In this document: positions 11,601 through 21,100 of the stretch, in pieces
Position numbering within the stretch: position 1 is the stretch's first letter
Layout of the letters: the number at the start of each line of letters is the position of its first letter
NCBI RefSeq assembly: GCF_032854445.1
Contig: NC_088302.1
Span: 30,845,979-30,909,978 of the forward strand
Source of the DNA: Liolophura sinensis
Lineage: Eukaryota > Mollusca > Polyplacophora > Chitonida > Chitonidae
DNA length: 64,000 bases
Reading direction: 5' to 3'
Program-made: the position numbers and the translations under genes
The notes under the pieces: generated by a model
What the model saw: only the letters and a program-made list of their open reading frames with translations
Database searches by the model: none
Told to the model about the DNA's origin: nothing

Positions 11601-14197
11601 GCGACTGTGGTAAATGGTCAGACTGTAGATATAGGTAGGAGTAATACCTGCTGATAGTAGTCAAACTGTTACCTACTGCAAGAATAACAGTAACTGGAGT
11701 AAGCTTAATAGAGGGAAAGAGTTTGATCAATGGTGGTTTTTCAAAGAGAAGAGATGTGATAGGCCTATTCTATAAATTAAATACAAGGTCTATGGCATAC
11801 ATTTTTGCTTTGCATGTGACAGTGGTTATGGTGATAGACTCAAGGGATACTTCAGTCATGTCATTACTGTCTGTTATTTTTGGATCTCATTGATTCTCAT
11901 TCTGTTGAATGTACACAGAATTTCAGTGATAAAATTTATAGATCTGGCACATTATGCCATATACAAACCACTGTCAAAGGAAAAACATAAATACAGAGGC
12001 AGGCCAATGGTAGAAATGGGAACACATATTTCTACACGCTTGTTGTCATCCTCATAGCAATTAACCCACAGATTGGGAGAGGGTGCATTAACTTTCATTA
12101 ACTCAAGGTCTGCTGTGTGCAGAATACTTTCACTTACCTCAGCCTTTTTATACACAGAGACACATTTATGTACTTTTACTCACAGTAATAAACCTACAGA
12201 GAGATATTTTTGTGTGTGCATTCACTTACCACACTTATCCCATTCAGGACTGAAGAGTTATAGAATTATGTACATATGCTCGCAGTCCAAAATTCAGAAT
12301 CTAACACGACTTCTTTGGTGATGGGTCTTGTCATTTGCAGCTGAATACAATCCTTTACAAAATCGGTGTACAGGTACTATGCTTAAAGGATGCACATTCC
12401 CACAATGACCCTGCATACTGCACTAAAATGGATTGTACCATTTGATGATTTATCTTTGCATTGGCCCATTTGTCAGAGTAAAACGTAATATTGTTAGCAG
12501 ACTCTGAATCTGAAAGTAAATGTCTCCTTCCAGTCACCTCCACTGTTGCCATTAGTCTTATCATGCACAGATTCCAGATTCTGAGTCTGAAAGTGACGTT
12601 TAGACCCGACATGGGCACCAACTTGTGATATAACTATGGATCAGGGTCTATATGTCAATTTGCATCCTTTAAAGGATAGTACCCTCTACTTTTGAGTGCC
12701 TGTGACGTGAAATATCTGCAGTGGATAGCCCTATATGCAAGCATTGACTTTCCTTTCACTCTTCGGTTCTCAGTGCGCTGCAGAAATGGACAGGGACATG
12801 CATCAGCACCAGTATCTTGTAGTTGCGGAATGTAACTCTGTATGCGACCAACACAAAGCGTTGGTAAAGTTACGGAGAATAACTGCTTCTAATGTGTTGG
12901 GTCGATGGTAAGTCACATTTACCGGATCTTCACACGTGCATTAAATCTTCCGTAGCGTAAACTGACGTTGATCGAGTGGTCCCTATCATAAACTAACCTC
13001 TTCTGTGTCTCGCCAAATAAAAAACGATCTATGACAACCCCACAAATTCACAAAATAAATACATTTTCAGACGCTACACCCACTGTCACCATCCTGATCA
13101 CTTGCGAGACTGAATGAGGCTAAAGCGATAAGCTCCGACAACAGGAGGAGTAAATCAGCCAAATGGATGATTGGACTTGCTCAGTGTTACCATCATGATA
13201 TTATTTCCCTTAAACGACCTTATTTTTTCTGCGCTAAGATAGATCACTTGACTTGTATGTGCGACTATCAGAACGAGATGGCGGCCACAGTGGGTGTAGC
13301 ATCTGAAAATGTATTTTTTTGTGAATTTGTGCAGTTGTCATAGATCGTTTTTCATTCAGAGAGACTCAGAACACGTTAGTTGATTGTCAGGACCATTTGG
13401 TTGATATTGATTTATACTAGGGAAGATTTAATGTACGTGTGAAGATGCGGTAAATGTGGCTTACCATCAATCCGACACATTAGAAGCAGTTATTCTCCGA
13501 AACTCTCCCAACACTTTGTGTTGATCGCTTTCAGAGTTACATTCTGCAACTACAGTGTGTGGAGGGCAGCACCCAGAGAACCAAGAAGTGCCGGGTAAGT
13601 CAATGCTTGTGTATAGGGCTATGTTTCTGCATAAACAAATAAAGTTAAATAAATTAAATTTACCAATAACACTGATCACAAAGAGGTTAAGGACATTTAT
13701 ATGTAGGCCTACATTCTGTCACATCACTTAACCACCGTGGGAAACATTTATGTTCATATGTTCAAAGTGCTCATCCTGTAAATAGAGACAAACATACCAT
13801 TTCAAGTGCTACTCTAAAATAAACCTTCACCTTCACCCTTGCCATGCCAGTAGCGGAAGTGTAAAAAAATGACAGCTAAGCAGTAGAGCTCTTACCAACT
13901 GTCTTCTTCATCTTTTAACGACAAACTATCTAAGTCAATAATGTCATGTTCATCCTGTGAACACGTCGAAGGTATTCTCTGTCCACGGTTCTTGCCCTCT
14001 ACACGTGCATCCGGTAAATTATTGTTCACGTTTTTAATCAATCTGTCAGACCGATCAGTATCTCCATTCTGAAGGGGGTCCAACTGCAGCTTCTGTTTAC
14101 TCCGAAGAAGTTCATTTTGGTGTTCTAATTTCTTCACAAGGTCCTGGAGCTTTCGAACTTCAGCTTCAGGGTCGATCAAAGAGTCTGAAGTATCCAT
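5553..14197 (-). CDS. SLAIN: SLAIN motif-containing protein, complete gene (8 coding exons)
   Basis: Eight minus-strand exons join with consistent phase: 14197-13896, 10801-10650, 10116-9964, 9260-9120, 7991-7884, 7326-7201, 6728-6395 and 5649-5553. The total is 1,413 nt, or 470 residues plus TAA. The protein opens with a coiled coil (EVRKLQDLVKKLEHQNELLR), then has the SLAIN-family segments TWVRQDFDKPSPE, DIQNLAKMQEE and RRSLPNLS, and ends DESWKEGCF, matching the conserved C-terminus of vertebrate SLAIN1/2. Two SGIP tetrapeptides fit the SxIP motif that binds EB proteins, and SGLP is a near variant. In vertebrates SLAIN2 links EB proteins and CLIPs to ch-TOG at growing microtubule ends. The family is clear from sequence; the function is inferred from it. 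A vertebrate-like segment after QEES is shorter here, so an extra small exon in the 7992-9119 intron cannot be excluded. Confidence 0.9.
5844..6052 (+). mobile_element. SINE family 1 copy in SLAIN intron 7, with target-site duplication
   Basis: The element starts GGGGCCTCCGTGGCTCAGTTG (A-box-like head), has GAGTTCAAGTCC as a B box, and ends with ACGGCATAAAACACCAATC and AAATA repeats. The 11-base direct repeat TATTTCAATGA flanks it at 5844-5854 and 6042-6052. It lacks part of the tRNA-like region and middle compared with the copy at 31237-31502. Confidence 0.9.
6395..6728 (-). CDS. SLAIN: SLAIN coding exon 7 (SLPNLS and SxIP motifs)
   Basis: The acceptor is TTGCAG|GTCG and the donor AGGAG|GTAAG. 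The 334-nt exon encodes RRSLPNLSKSNG, an Asp-rich patch, then a basic Ser/Pro/Gly tail with SGLPTP and NRSGIPRP. SGIP fits the EB-binding SxIP consensus. The frame would reach TAA inside the donor (6393-6391), but the strong GTAAG donor and the in-phase exon 8 show that this is not the true end. Confidence 0.88.
7201..7326 (-). CDS. SLAIN: SLAIN coding exon 6
   Basis: The acceptor is GTTTCAG|TTTCG and the donor CACATG|GTAAG. The 126-nt exon encodes SDPGHPRRQSGSMMSSGS, then PPDSPYGSQYLQGNQPH, a disordered Ser/Pro segment. Flanking phases agree with exons 5 and 7. Confidence 0.8.
7884..7991 (-). CDS. SLAIN: SLAIN coding exon 5
   Basis: The acceptor is ATCTCAG|CAATG and the donor GAAG|GTAATC. 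The 108-nt exon encodes MKQRQLPQMVAVSSND, then SPHSSNRSSPGRFE, a Ser/Pro/Arg-rich disordered segment like the middle of vertebrate SLAINs. Phase is kept on both sides. Confidence 0.75.
9120..9260 (-). CDS. SLAIN: SLAIN coding exon 4
   Basis: The acceptor is TTTCAG|GTTC and the donor AGAAA|GTAAG. The 141-nt exon encodes GSRVDTSTFTRPKKNR, then DVPNVSDIQNLAKMQEE. The final helix corresponds to the 'L..VQ.MARLQEES' motif of vertebrate SLAINs. The intron on the donor side may hide a small exon, because vertebrate proteins continue with an LRQEYA-like segment not seen here. Confidence 0.88.
9745..9963 (-). repeat. Tandem repeat of SLAIN exon 3 end, donor and intron (about 85-90 bp unit)
   Basis: Going down the minus strand, a unit containing an ACCTGTGACAC-type start, the GGAAATCTGGT..TATGGTGG core and GTTGTCTGCC follows exon 3 itself. 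One copy (about 9935-9846) is close to exon 3, the next (about 9845-9760) is more diverged and has lost the donor (ATAAGT), and a last partial copy follows. The source copy includes coding sequence. Confidence 0.8.
9878..9904 (-). CDS. Possible duplicate mini-exon of SLAIN (27 nt)
   Basis: On the minus strand AAAACAG precedes a 27-nt segment that is followed by GTAAAT. The segment is nearly identical to the last 27 nt of exon 3 and encodes GKSGHYGGL in the same phase (1-1). Including it would add nine residues without shifting frame. Splicing is not shown by the sequence alone; it may be a non-functional by-product of a tandem duplication. Confidence 0.35.
   Translation of the reverse strand, partial: GNLVIMVV
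9964..10116 (-). CDS. SLAIN: SLAIN coding exon 3
   Basis: The acceptor is TTTCAG|TGGG and the donor TTTAG|GTTAG. The 153-nt exon encodes a Ser/Thr/Pro-rich linker that ends KSGHYGGL. The last part of the exon, its donor and some intron are tandemly repeated downstream at about 9745-9963, and one repeat keeps both splice signals (see the mini-exon entry). Confidence 0.85.
10650..10801 (-). CDS. SLAIN: SLAIN coding exon 2
   Basis: The acceptor is GTTGCAG|G at 10803-10802 and the donor is GGAA|GTAAG at 10649-10648. The exon encodes LYSSPKKPP, then SPITWVRQDFDKPSPEIVSA and a basic helix ending EEVARG. This matches the conserved 'SPL.WCR..LD.PSPEV' block of vertebrate SLAINs. Length is 152 nt, leaving one base for the next codon. 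Confidence 0.9.
11150..11265 (-). repeat. SINE family 1 fragment in SLAIN intron 1
   Basis: The plus strand reads TTGATTGTGTTTTACTCTGTACTCAAG, then CAGCATCATGGTGGGAGG. This is the reverse complement of the SINE tail region, diverged and without a recognisable head. A 27-bp direct duplication (CACCGGAGAGAAAAACGCC...) follows at about 11281-11335. Confidence 0.65.
12717..13640. repeat. Large inverted repeat in SLAIN intron 1 with exon-like content
   Basis: Arm 1 (about 12717-13105) and the reverse complement of arm 2 (about 13255-13640) align along almost their whole length at roughly 80 percent by eye, around a spacer of about 150 bp. Both arms carry an in-frame block reading VVAECNS..DQHK.L then RRITASNV, followed by a donor-like GATGGTAAG and, further on, an acceptor-like TTTTCAG before GCTACACCCACTG. 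This looks like a duplicated two-exon gene or transposon fragment in head-to-head orientation. RRITASNV resembles the start of the YqaJ-type exonuclease motif, but that is weak. Confidence 0.75.
13896..14197 (-). CDS. SLAIN: SLAIN coding exon 1 (start codon, coiled coil)
   Basis: ATG is at 14197-14195 and the exon ends AGTTG|GTAAG (donor bases 13895-13894). Residues 1-100 include an N-terminal heptad-rich helix (EVRKLQDLVKKLEHQN) typical of SLAIN dimerisation, then a polar acidic stretch ending DEEDS. Two bases (TG) carry over and make Trp with the first base of exon 2. It is the first ATG downstream of the promoter-like sequence and its product begins like vertebrate SLAINs. Confidence 0.9.
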
Positions 14198-14275
14198 AAT
14201 GAAGCCTGATTAAGGCTCTTTTCGTCGAATTGGACGACAAAATGTTATCCACAAGTCTAACAACTCAGTGTCGTC

Positions 14276-14330
14276 GCCATTGTTATTTTCTCTTGAGCTT
14301 GCGCATCGCGCACTCTCCATACTTCCGGTT
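14276..14330 (-). promoter_or_regulatory. Probable TATA-less core promoter of SLAIN
   Basis: On the minus strand just upstream of the start codon there is ACCGGAAGT (ETS site, 14329-14321), then an NRF1-like TGCGCGATGCGC palindrome (about 14312-14301), then ACAATGGCGAC (YY1-like, about 14284-14274). No TATA box is seen. ETS, NRF1 and YY1 sites in this order are typical of animal housekeeping promoters. The transcription start is inferred to be within this block. Confidence 0.6.
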
Positions 14331-15124
14331 AAAAATAACCTTATACCTATGGGATACACCCGGTGGGTGCACGAACTGCACACAATAGCACGTGTGTTAA
14401 AACACGTCAGGTCATTATGAATATGGTTGACTCTGATCTGACGAGTACAGGCTTGGCTTGAAAGAATGCGAATAAAAGAAAGCACATATATGTACATGTC
14501 TTTGTACTTAGTGTTATGCACAACAAAGAAAGTATTCTTCTACCAAAGATAAGGTCAAGTGAATTATTTTCTCAAGCTTTCTCTTTTACGTACCAGTGCG
14601 TTCATATGGTTTGATAACGATGTATAAGAACCTACATCGAAACGTCACCAACACAATAAATCCAGGAGTTGTTATCCATAAGTATGCCTCTGTCAATCTA
14701 TCCAGTGTAAATGTACATTCATGTGTATAGTCGCACATCTAATGCAAGCGGGCCTACATACGAGCACACTGCGTTTCATTTTCACACAAGAACACTTTCT
14801 AGTATTAAATGACAGGGAGTGGCCTTCAACAAGCAATAGTTAATCAAAACGTTAATTTTAAAGGTTATATTTAAAGGTTATATCTTGTATGGACAGCTTC
14901 AAATATTATAAGATAGAAGTTCGAGCGCATAAATACACGTATAGGTATGCGTAGTCCTACAAATGGTGTTGAGAGAAGTTGAAACGTCATCCATGTTTCG
15001 TTGTGAAGTTTGAATACTTATATGCCTACATGAGTAGGCCTTCGTTTCGTTATTAATTACTGTTGAGTAAATAAATAAAGAGTAATATCTGTAATACATG
15101 TGTTCATTTATTAAGTTATTTGAT

Positions 15125-15505
15125 TGGTGTTTTGGGTCGTATGTCTACTCAAGAATATATATATCACTTATACGACGGCGGCCAGCATGATGGTGGAGGA
15201 AACCGGACAGAGCCCAGGGGAAACCCACAGTCATCCGTAGGTTGCTAAACAGGAAGCCAGCAGGTATCATATGATGTACGTGATGAGCAATGATGCCCAT
15301 TAAGGCTATACACAGTACATGTATAAGGAGTGCGGGTGATCTGGATGTCGATCGCATGAATGTGTGTATGAGTATGTTATTAGTGTGGTTATTGTATTCG
15401 TTTATTGTAATGGCTTGTCATCATTTATTTATTTATTTCATTGAAGTTTTACGCCGTACTGAAGATTATTTCACGACGGCCGCCAGCATTATGCTGGGAA
15501 TAAAT
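15125..15505 (-). repeat. Two SINE family 1 fragments between the divergent genes
   Basis: At about 15125-15260 the plus strand reads ATTGGTGTTTTGGG, TACGACGGCGGCCAGC and GTGGAGGAAACC, with an apparent continuation to GAAGCCAGCAG. A second, shorter fragment lies at about 15425-15505 (TTACGCCGTACTGAAG, ACGACGGCCGCCAGC). Both are reverse-complement SINE tails without heads. Confidence 0.65.
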
Positions 15506-16203
15506 TAGCCGTGAAATTGGAGGCTTGTCCGCAGTCGGGAAGTTAATAGTTACTAGTTCACACACACTATACGTGTGCCGTACCTACATGTACTTACTGC
15601 TATAGCAATGCGTATTTTTGCGAATGGTCAAGTCACTTAAGAAACAGTAAAGAAATTATATTGGTGTAAATATACATTCATTGAAATAAAGATATCAGGA
15701 ACGACATATACACACGTCACGTGTAGGCGTATACCATGCACAGTATGCCTACTTCGTTTAGCTTATCTTATTGTTATTTTAGAGCGTAGAAATCACAGTG
15801 CGCGCAGTGAGCTATATAATTATAGTACCATATATCGGTTATAAATATAAATATGATGTTCAAAACATGTACATAGCTATAGTTTGATGCTGCCATAAAT
15901 GCTTACAATTTATTTTCTTTTCTTTCAACTCCAGAAATATTCAGCTAAGGTGTACCACGTACATTATATAGGCCTACAACAAGTGCATGGTGTTTGTTCA
16001 TGTTTTTTGCGAAACTGTTGACATGAAAATTACAATTTATACCATTCATATGTACACGGAGCTATGTTTTGTCTTGCATGCGGTTCTAAAAGTTTCTCAT
16101 TTCAAACATGCGCGTTCGTGAGAACGGAGAACTGTATACATGTATCCAAGTTGAGAATTTAAGATGTACACCGATTCATACACTGTTTACATATTCATAG
16201 CAT

Positions 16204-16432
16204 CACGTGGGTCTTCGTTCACCGGAAGTTTTCGTCTGCTACATCCAACACGTGAAAGCGATGACAATTAGCAAGTTCGACGCAATGTTGCCATTTGACC
16301 AAAATTTCAAATGCAAATGATATGCAAATTAGTTGTGACGTTTGCATAAATTATGCAAATTAGGTGTCACGTGACCTCATGTCCACGTGACCTTATGACG
16401 TCAGAGATCTCCCCGATACCCGACCATTGATG
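16204..16432 (+). promoter_or_regulatory. Candidate ATRX promoter with dense factor sites and first-exon donor
   Basis: Within 230 bp there are four CACGTG E-boxes (16204, 16249, 16368 and 16384, one in palindromic GTCACGTGAC), an ETS site ACCGGAAGT (16221-16229), three octamers ATGCAAAT (16311, 16322, 16353) plus a near-inverted one, and a full CRE TGACGTCA (16396-16403). A consensus donor TTGATG|GTAAGT follows at 16432/16433, as expected for a non-coding first exon. It lies 1.7 kb upstream of the ATRX start codon. That it drives ATRX is inference from position and strand. Confidence 0.5.
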
Positions 16433-18124
16433 GTAAGTAAACTTAGTGCTGTGCAATATAAAGATTTGATTTTCGTAGTTTATCGTTCTTCAGGATATTT
16501 ACGCCATGGCGGTGGACATCTCTGAGATGTTTAATAAATCGTTGGCAAGAAATATCTGGTGTTTCCATAATATTGTACGCGCTGCATTGCAAGACGTGCC
16601 TGGGAACTTTTGCAAGTGTCCCGCCATTGTGAAAATGTGTACCGGAAGTGGATATCTGCGCGCCTCTGCCTCCATTAGTATCATCATCTTATGGTGAAGA
16701 ACTGATTCCTGGCGACAAAAAGATGTAGTTCGCCGAGACTCTGCGGGACCGCAATAAATGTAAATCCCATGGCTTAGATGAGAGATTGGCACTGATTTTT
16801 TTTTTTTATGATCTCGGTGATCTGCATTATCTGTTGGTCAAATTTCCCTACGATTGTTCTGGGCTACATGGAATCTCTTCACTCAGATTCGCTTTGAAGT
16901 GGGACTGTGGTAGATTGTGCAGAAATAATGAATGTGGTTTTATGGCGGGTCATTGTTGTACTGGCAGGCCATTGTTGTACTGGCAGATCTGTTTTACATA
17001 TCTCTGCATGTCTCGACTTTTGGTTACACTCCAGTAGAGCAGTGCCTCCTTATATTTAGTTTTCTTGGCACCTCAGAGATATTTTTGTGTCTCCTGCGAA
17101 AGTAGAGGCCTGTGCAAATATGTGTGCTAAAGCTTTTACGACCTTACCTTTATGCCTTAGCAGCCTGCTGGTCTTTAAGTTTATGGTTCATTAATGTGAA
17201 ACCTACCTGTAATGGCCACCACGTCCCATGTGTAACGACTGACTAGTGACTTTCATACTTGTATAGGCCTATGTAGCATTTGGCCCCATTTAAAATTTTG
17301 CAGAACTGAATTAGTAACTTATAACTGCACAGGAGGTTAAGGTTTTTGGCTAGTAGTTTTTTTCTGTGGGTAAAATATTGCAGTAGTTGTATGCTTCAAA
17401 ATAAACTATGCTTAGGCTCTTCGGTGAGGCGACATTGTTGACTCACCACGGCCATCATGATAGATAGGTTTCGTTTTAAAGTGGGACAATGATCTTCGAG
17501 ACGAGCAGGCTGCTAAAGAAAAACGGTGACGCCGTCAACTGTAGCCTGTATATTTGTGCAGATCTGTACTTTCACAGGACACAAAAGGTAAGTGCCTGAG
17601 GTGCAAGGCGGCAGAATGCTGGCACTACTCTAAGAAAAGTAAATATAAGTATGCATAGCTCTACCAGAGTTAGTGATATGTAAAGCTATTTTACATATTA
17701 GTTTCCACAGGGAAGGTTGGACTGTTTAGATTTTCTTTAATTGGGTCCCATAGTCTGAATTTATTGGCTATAACTTACAGCAGATCTTGAGAAAGGTTTG
17801 ACGGCATGCTACAGTTCTAGTCAGAAGTCGCTCAAAGTGATGAGAATGAATGATTATGGCTTAACGCAACATCGGCAATATTTCAGCCATATCGCAAAGT
17901 GATGAGAAGAGCGGGTATCATTTGTACATGCAGCAATGGTGTAAATAGTGCTTTTGAGTTTGTTCAAGCAATATTCACATTTGTGTTAGGAGGTTATGAT
18001 TGTTTATATTCTGTATGTATATTCATTATGTGCACTGTGTTTTAGATTTCACAAGGACACATGGCTAATATGGGATAATCCAGAAAACTTTGTTGTTGGC
18101 TTAAATTTCACCTTTGCAGCAACA

Positions 18125-18141
18125 ATGGGGAGATCAAAACG
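18125..18141 (+). CDS. ATRX: ATRX coding exon 1 (17 coding nt)
   Basis: The acceptor TTTGCAG precedes 18120, five UTR bases follow, then ATG GGG AGA TCA AAA CG and the donor GTGAGT. The exon is only 22 nt long and gives MGRSK plus two bases of Arg. ACAATGG is a good start context and the phase fits exon 2. It is too short for ORF calling. Confidence 0.8.
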
Positions 18142-21100
18142 GTGAGTCTCACTCTGATTGCAATTTACACATATTTTAATCAGATATACATACAGCGATA
18201 GGTAAGAAACCCATACACTTACGCAGTTATATAACAGAAAAAAATCATGATTATGCTATAATGTTGTTAAAGAACAGTCAAATAAATAAATAAATAAATA
18301 GAAACTTCTCAGAAATATATGTTTGATCATCTTCAGGAAGCCGACTGTTGTTCGCAAAGTTGTAAAAGAGGATGAAGAAGAGGAAACAGATGAAGAGTCT
18401 GACCCCAGGTCTTCTCGTCAGCGACCTCAGCAAACGCAGCAAAGCGAGAACGAGAGTTGTGTGTCAGAAGATCTGGATTTGCCAGAAGGTACATTGATCA
18501 ACTGATTTTGGAACAGAAGCCAAAAACCCTTTCTGTTCAGTCTTCAGGCCTGCATACAAGATGTATTTGTGGCTTTACAATTTTTGTTCTGCCTGAGATT
18601 AAATGTTTTTTTGTTTTGACAGTATTTCGGAGCTAAACTACAATAAACAAAACAAAAAATGCTGTTACTCGGTAGATAATAATTATCTGACAATCTTCCT
18701 TTTGAGTCATCAGGAGTGTCCGTAAAATTTAAACTTAATTTATATTTTCAAATGGCCTTGCCATGTGGACCCTATCCTTGAGAATACATGTGACTGTTGT
18801 GGCCAGTGATCACACATCAGCTTTTGGATGGGTGTTTTGTCCTGTGTCTTTCTCAATCTTAGAAAACTTCTTTTAAGGGATGTTGCTCAAGTAGGAAAAA
18901 ATGTTCATAACATGCTCAGAAGCAACCTGTTGAGATGTCCGTGCTTCCGATGACATGTATTCTGCTTTTCTTGTATGCAATAAATTCTGTCTGTATGTTT
19001 CTCTTTGAGATCACTTTTCCATCAATTTGTCTTCTATTCCAAATTGTATTTCCAGAACAGATTTTCGCTTTAACATGAATTTATTTTGATATATAGCCTG
19101 CATGGTAGCATTGTGTTGTGCCGAAATGCTTGGGAAATTGCAGTGCTTCCTGGTGACATTTTAAAGCGTGCAAAAGTTGATCAAAGTACAGAATTTAAAA
19201 CTCTATTTTCAAATTCTGGCCTATATTTTACTTAAAACTAATGGCTATCCCCACCATTATTCTATTACCATCACATGTAAATGGTGCTCCATTTTGTCTT
19301 CTAGGAACTGTTATTGTTAAGCCAGAGCCTGTCAAGGACAAGAAAAGTGAAAAATTTAAAGGACCTGAATTCAAAACCTCAAAGAAAATCTCAGGTAAGG
19401 TATCTGTAGGTAGTAAGTGACAGACACAGTTGATGAACTGAAACAGCAAGATTTGACTTGAAGCAACAAATCAAATGTATGTTATATTAACCTCTTGGCT
19501 TGTGTTATTTCAGATGGAGATAAAAAAATTATATTTTGTGTTTTATAGAGATTTGTAGTGTGTCATTCGTACATCGACAGCTATCATAAAAGGTAGAAGG
19601 TGGCAATGTGAGACCAATGAAAGCTATAAACTAGATCACAGATACAAGGAAAGGAACTTCTGGTATAACGGAATGTCTGTATTTCACCTAAAGTTTAACT
19701 TTCCTCAAGCGACTCATTTTATTTCATTCTGATTGATTCGTCCAACTTTTAGGTCCACTGAAAGAGTTTTTCTTTGTGAGGTTTGATCAATTTTGTATCA
19801 GAAAGACTTAGGTGTTGGCATGAGAAGTAACATTTTACAGCCTTTATGTGCTTCTGAATTTGCATGTTTACTTGCCAAACTTTAGGTGAAATACAGTATT
19901 CAGAATTGATGAGTGCTGATTTAAAACATAGGAAAGATTAAACCAGTGTATGACTTTTCACGCTGTTGTTTCAGATGATTACCTGGCTATTGTTACCTGT
20001 ACAGCTTGTGCCCAACAAATCAACACTGGGAATCCTGGGGCAGCCCGATGCCATCCTGTGTTACAGGTCCTTGTGTGTAAGGTAAGATTACCGTGTCTCC
20101 AACTGAGTGGTAAATTAAAAATGTTTTCAGTGTGTGTTTTCCTAAATAATTACATGCCTCATTGCCACACATTGCGTGCTTTCATTTGTGTTATGTTCTT
20201 GTTGCACCCCCTTTTTGAATTTAGTGAATTAATTGCTTATATTAAAACTTTAGTTTGCACAGGTGTTCATTTATCCTTTCATGGACTTTTCCTCCCATTT
20301 GTAGCCGTTATTAGCTTAGTATGTTAGTGAAATTAATTCTCTGTGAAGTAAAGTAAATGAACTTCAGGATTTAATCACAATTTTACATTGCAGTTTTTTG
20401 GGCAGGTGTATTTGTTCAAGAAAAAATCCATGAAATGGTGGCTGGAATACTCTATTCCAGTAGAGTAAAGAATTTCAATTCTTTTGTAAGAAATGGAAAG
20501 TTGGGCATTGATTTGAGGACAGCAAGATTGAGGCCACATATGTTGAAAGTGGTGTAAAAAATGACAATCAGTGTAGAGACAAACATTTCAGGGTGCGTTT
20601 CAATGAAGAATAAAGCTTTATCTTTGTCATTTCTTTCCGATCTTTCCTAATCCCATGCCCATTGTGAAACGTCTTTGTCGATTGCCAGTTTTAGATGGGT
20701 AATTAAACTGTTTCTGTAGGATGCCTAAAATTTGCTGTTGTTAGTAGAAAAGTATCAGATTGCACTACTTTGTTACAGCGATGTTACAAGTACTACAAAA
20801 GTGGTGAATTCAGCCAGGATTCCAATGGTATTGATGAACAGTGTCGGTGGTGTGGGGAGGGGGGGAATCTCATTTGCTGTGACTTCTGCTCAAATGCTTT
20901 CTGCAAGGGATGCATTAAGCGGAACTTGGGGCGATCTGAACTTTCACAAATAATAGATTCAGGTAAGCGAAAATTCTCCTACATATCATTGGTATAGTAA
21001 GTGGGAAGGTCTGCCAGCAACCTGCGGATGGTCGTGGGTTTCTCCCGGGCTGTGCCCGGTTTCCACCCACCATAATGCTGGCCGCCGTCGTATAAGTGAA

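Larger units (their letters stand above)
14331..18119. other. Intergenic region between SLAIN and ATRX, with possible ATRX 5' UTR exons
   Basis: No conserved coding sequence was found. Donor-like sites at 16433 (GATG|GTAAGT) and about 17588 (AAAAG|GTAAGTG, with TTCACAG just upstream) could belong to non-coding 5' exons of ATRX. A 63-codon ORF begins at 16506 after GCCATGGCGG but has no recognisable product. A short copy of another dispersed repeat (GATTATGGCTTAACGCAAC) lies near 17850-17900, and a direct duplication of CATTGTTGTACTGGCAG near 16950-16987. Confidence 0.5.

Noticed and set aside
16506-16697. 63-codon ORF after GCCATGGCGG, upstream of ATRX
   Set aside because: The start context is good, but there is no family match and no in-phase link to ATRX exon 1. 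It may be an upstream ORF but this cannot be supported.
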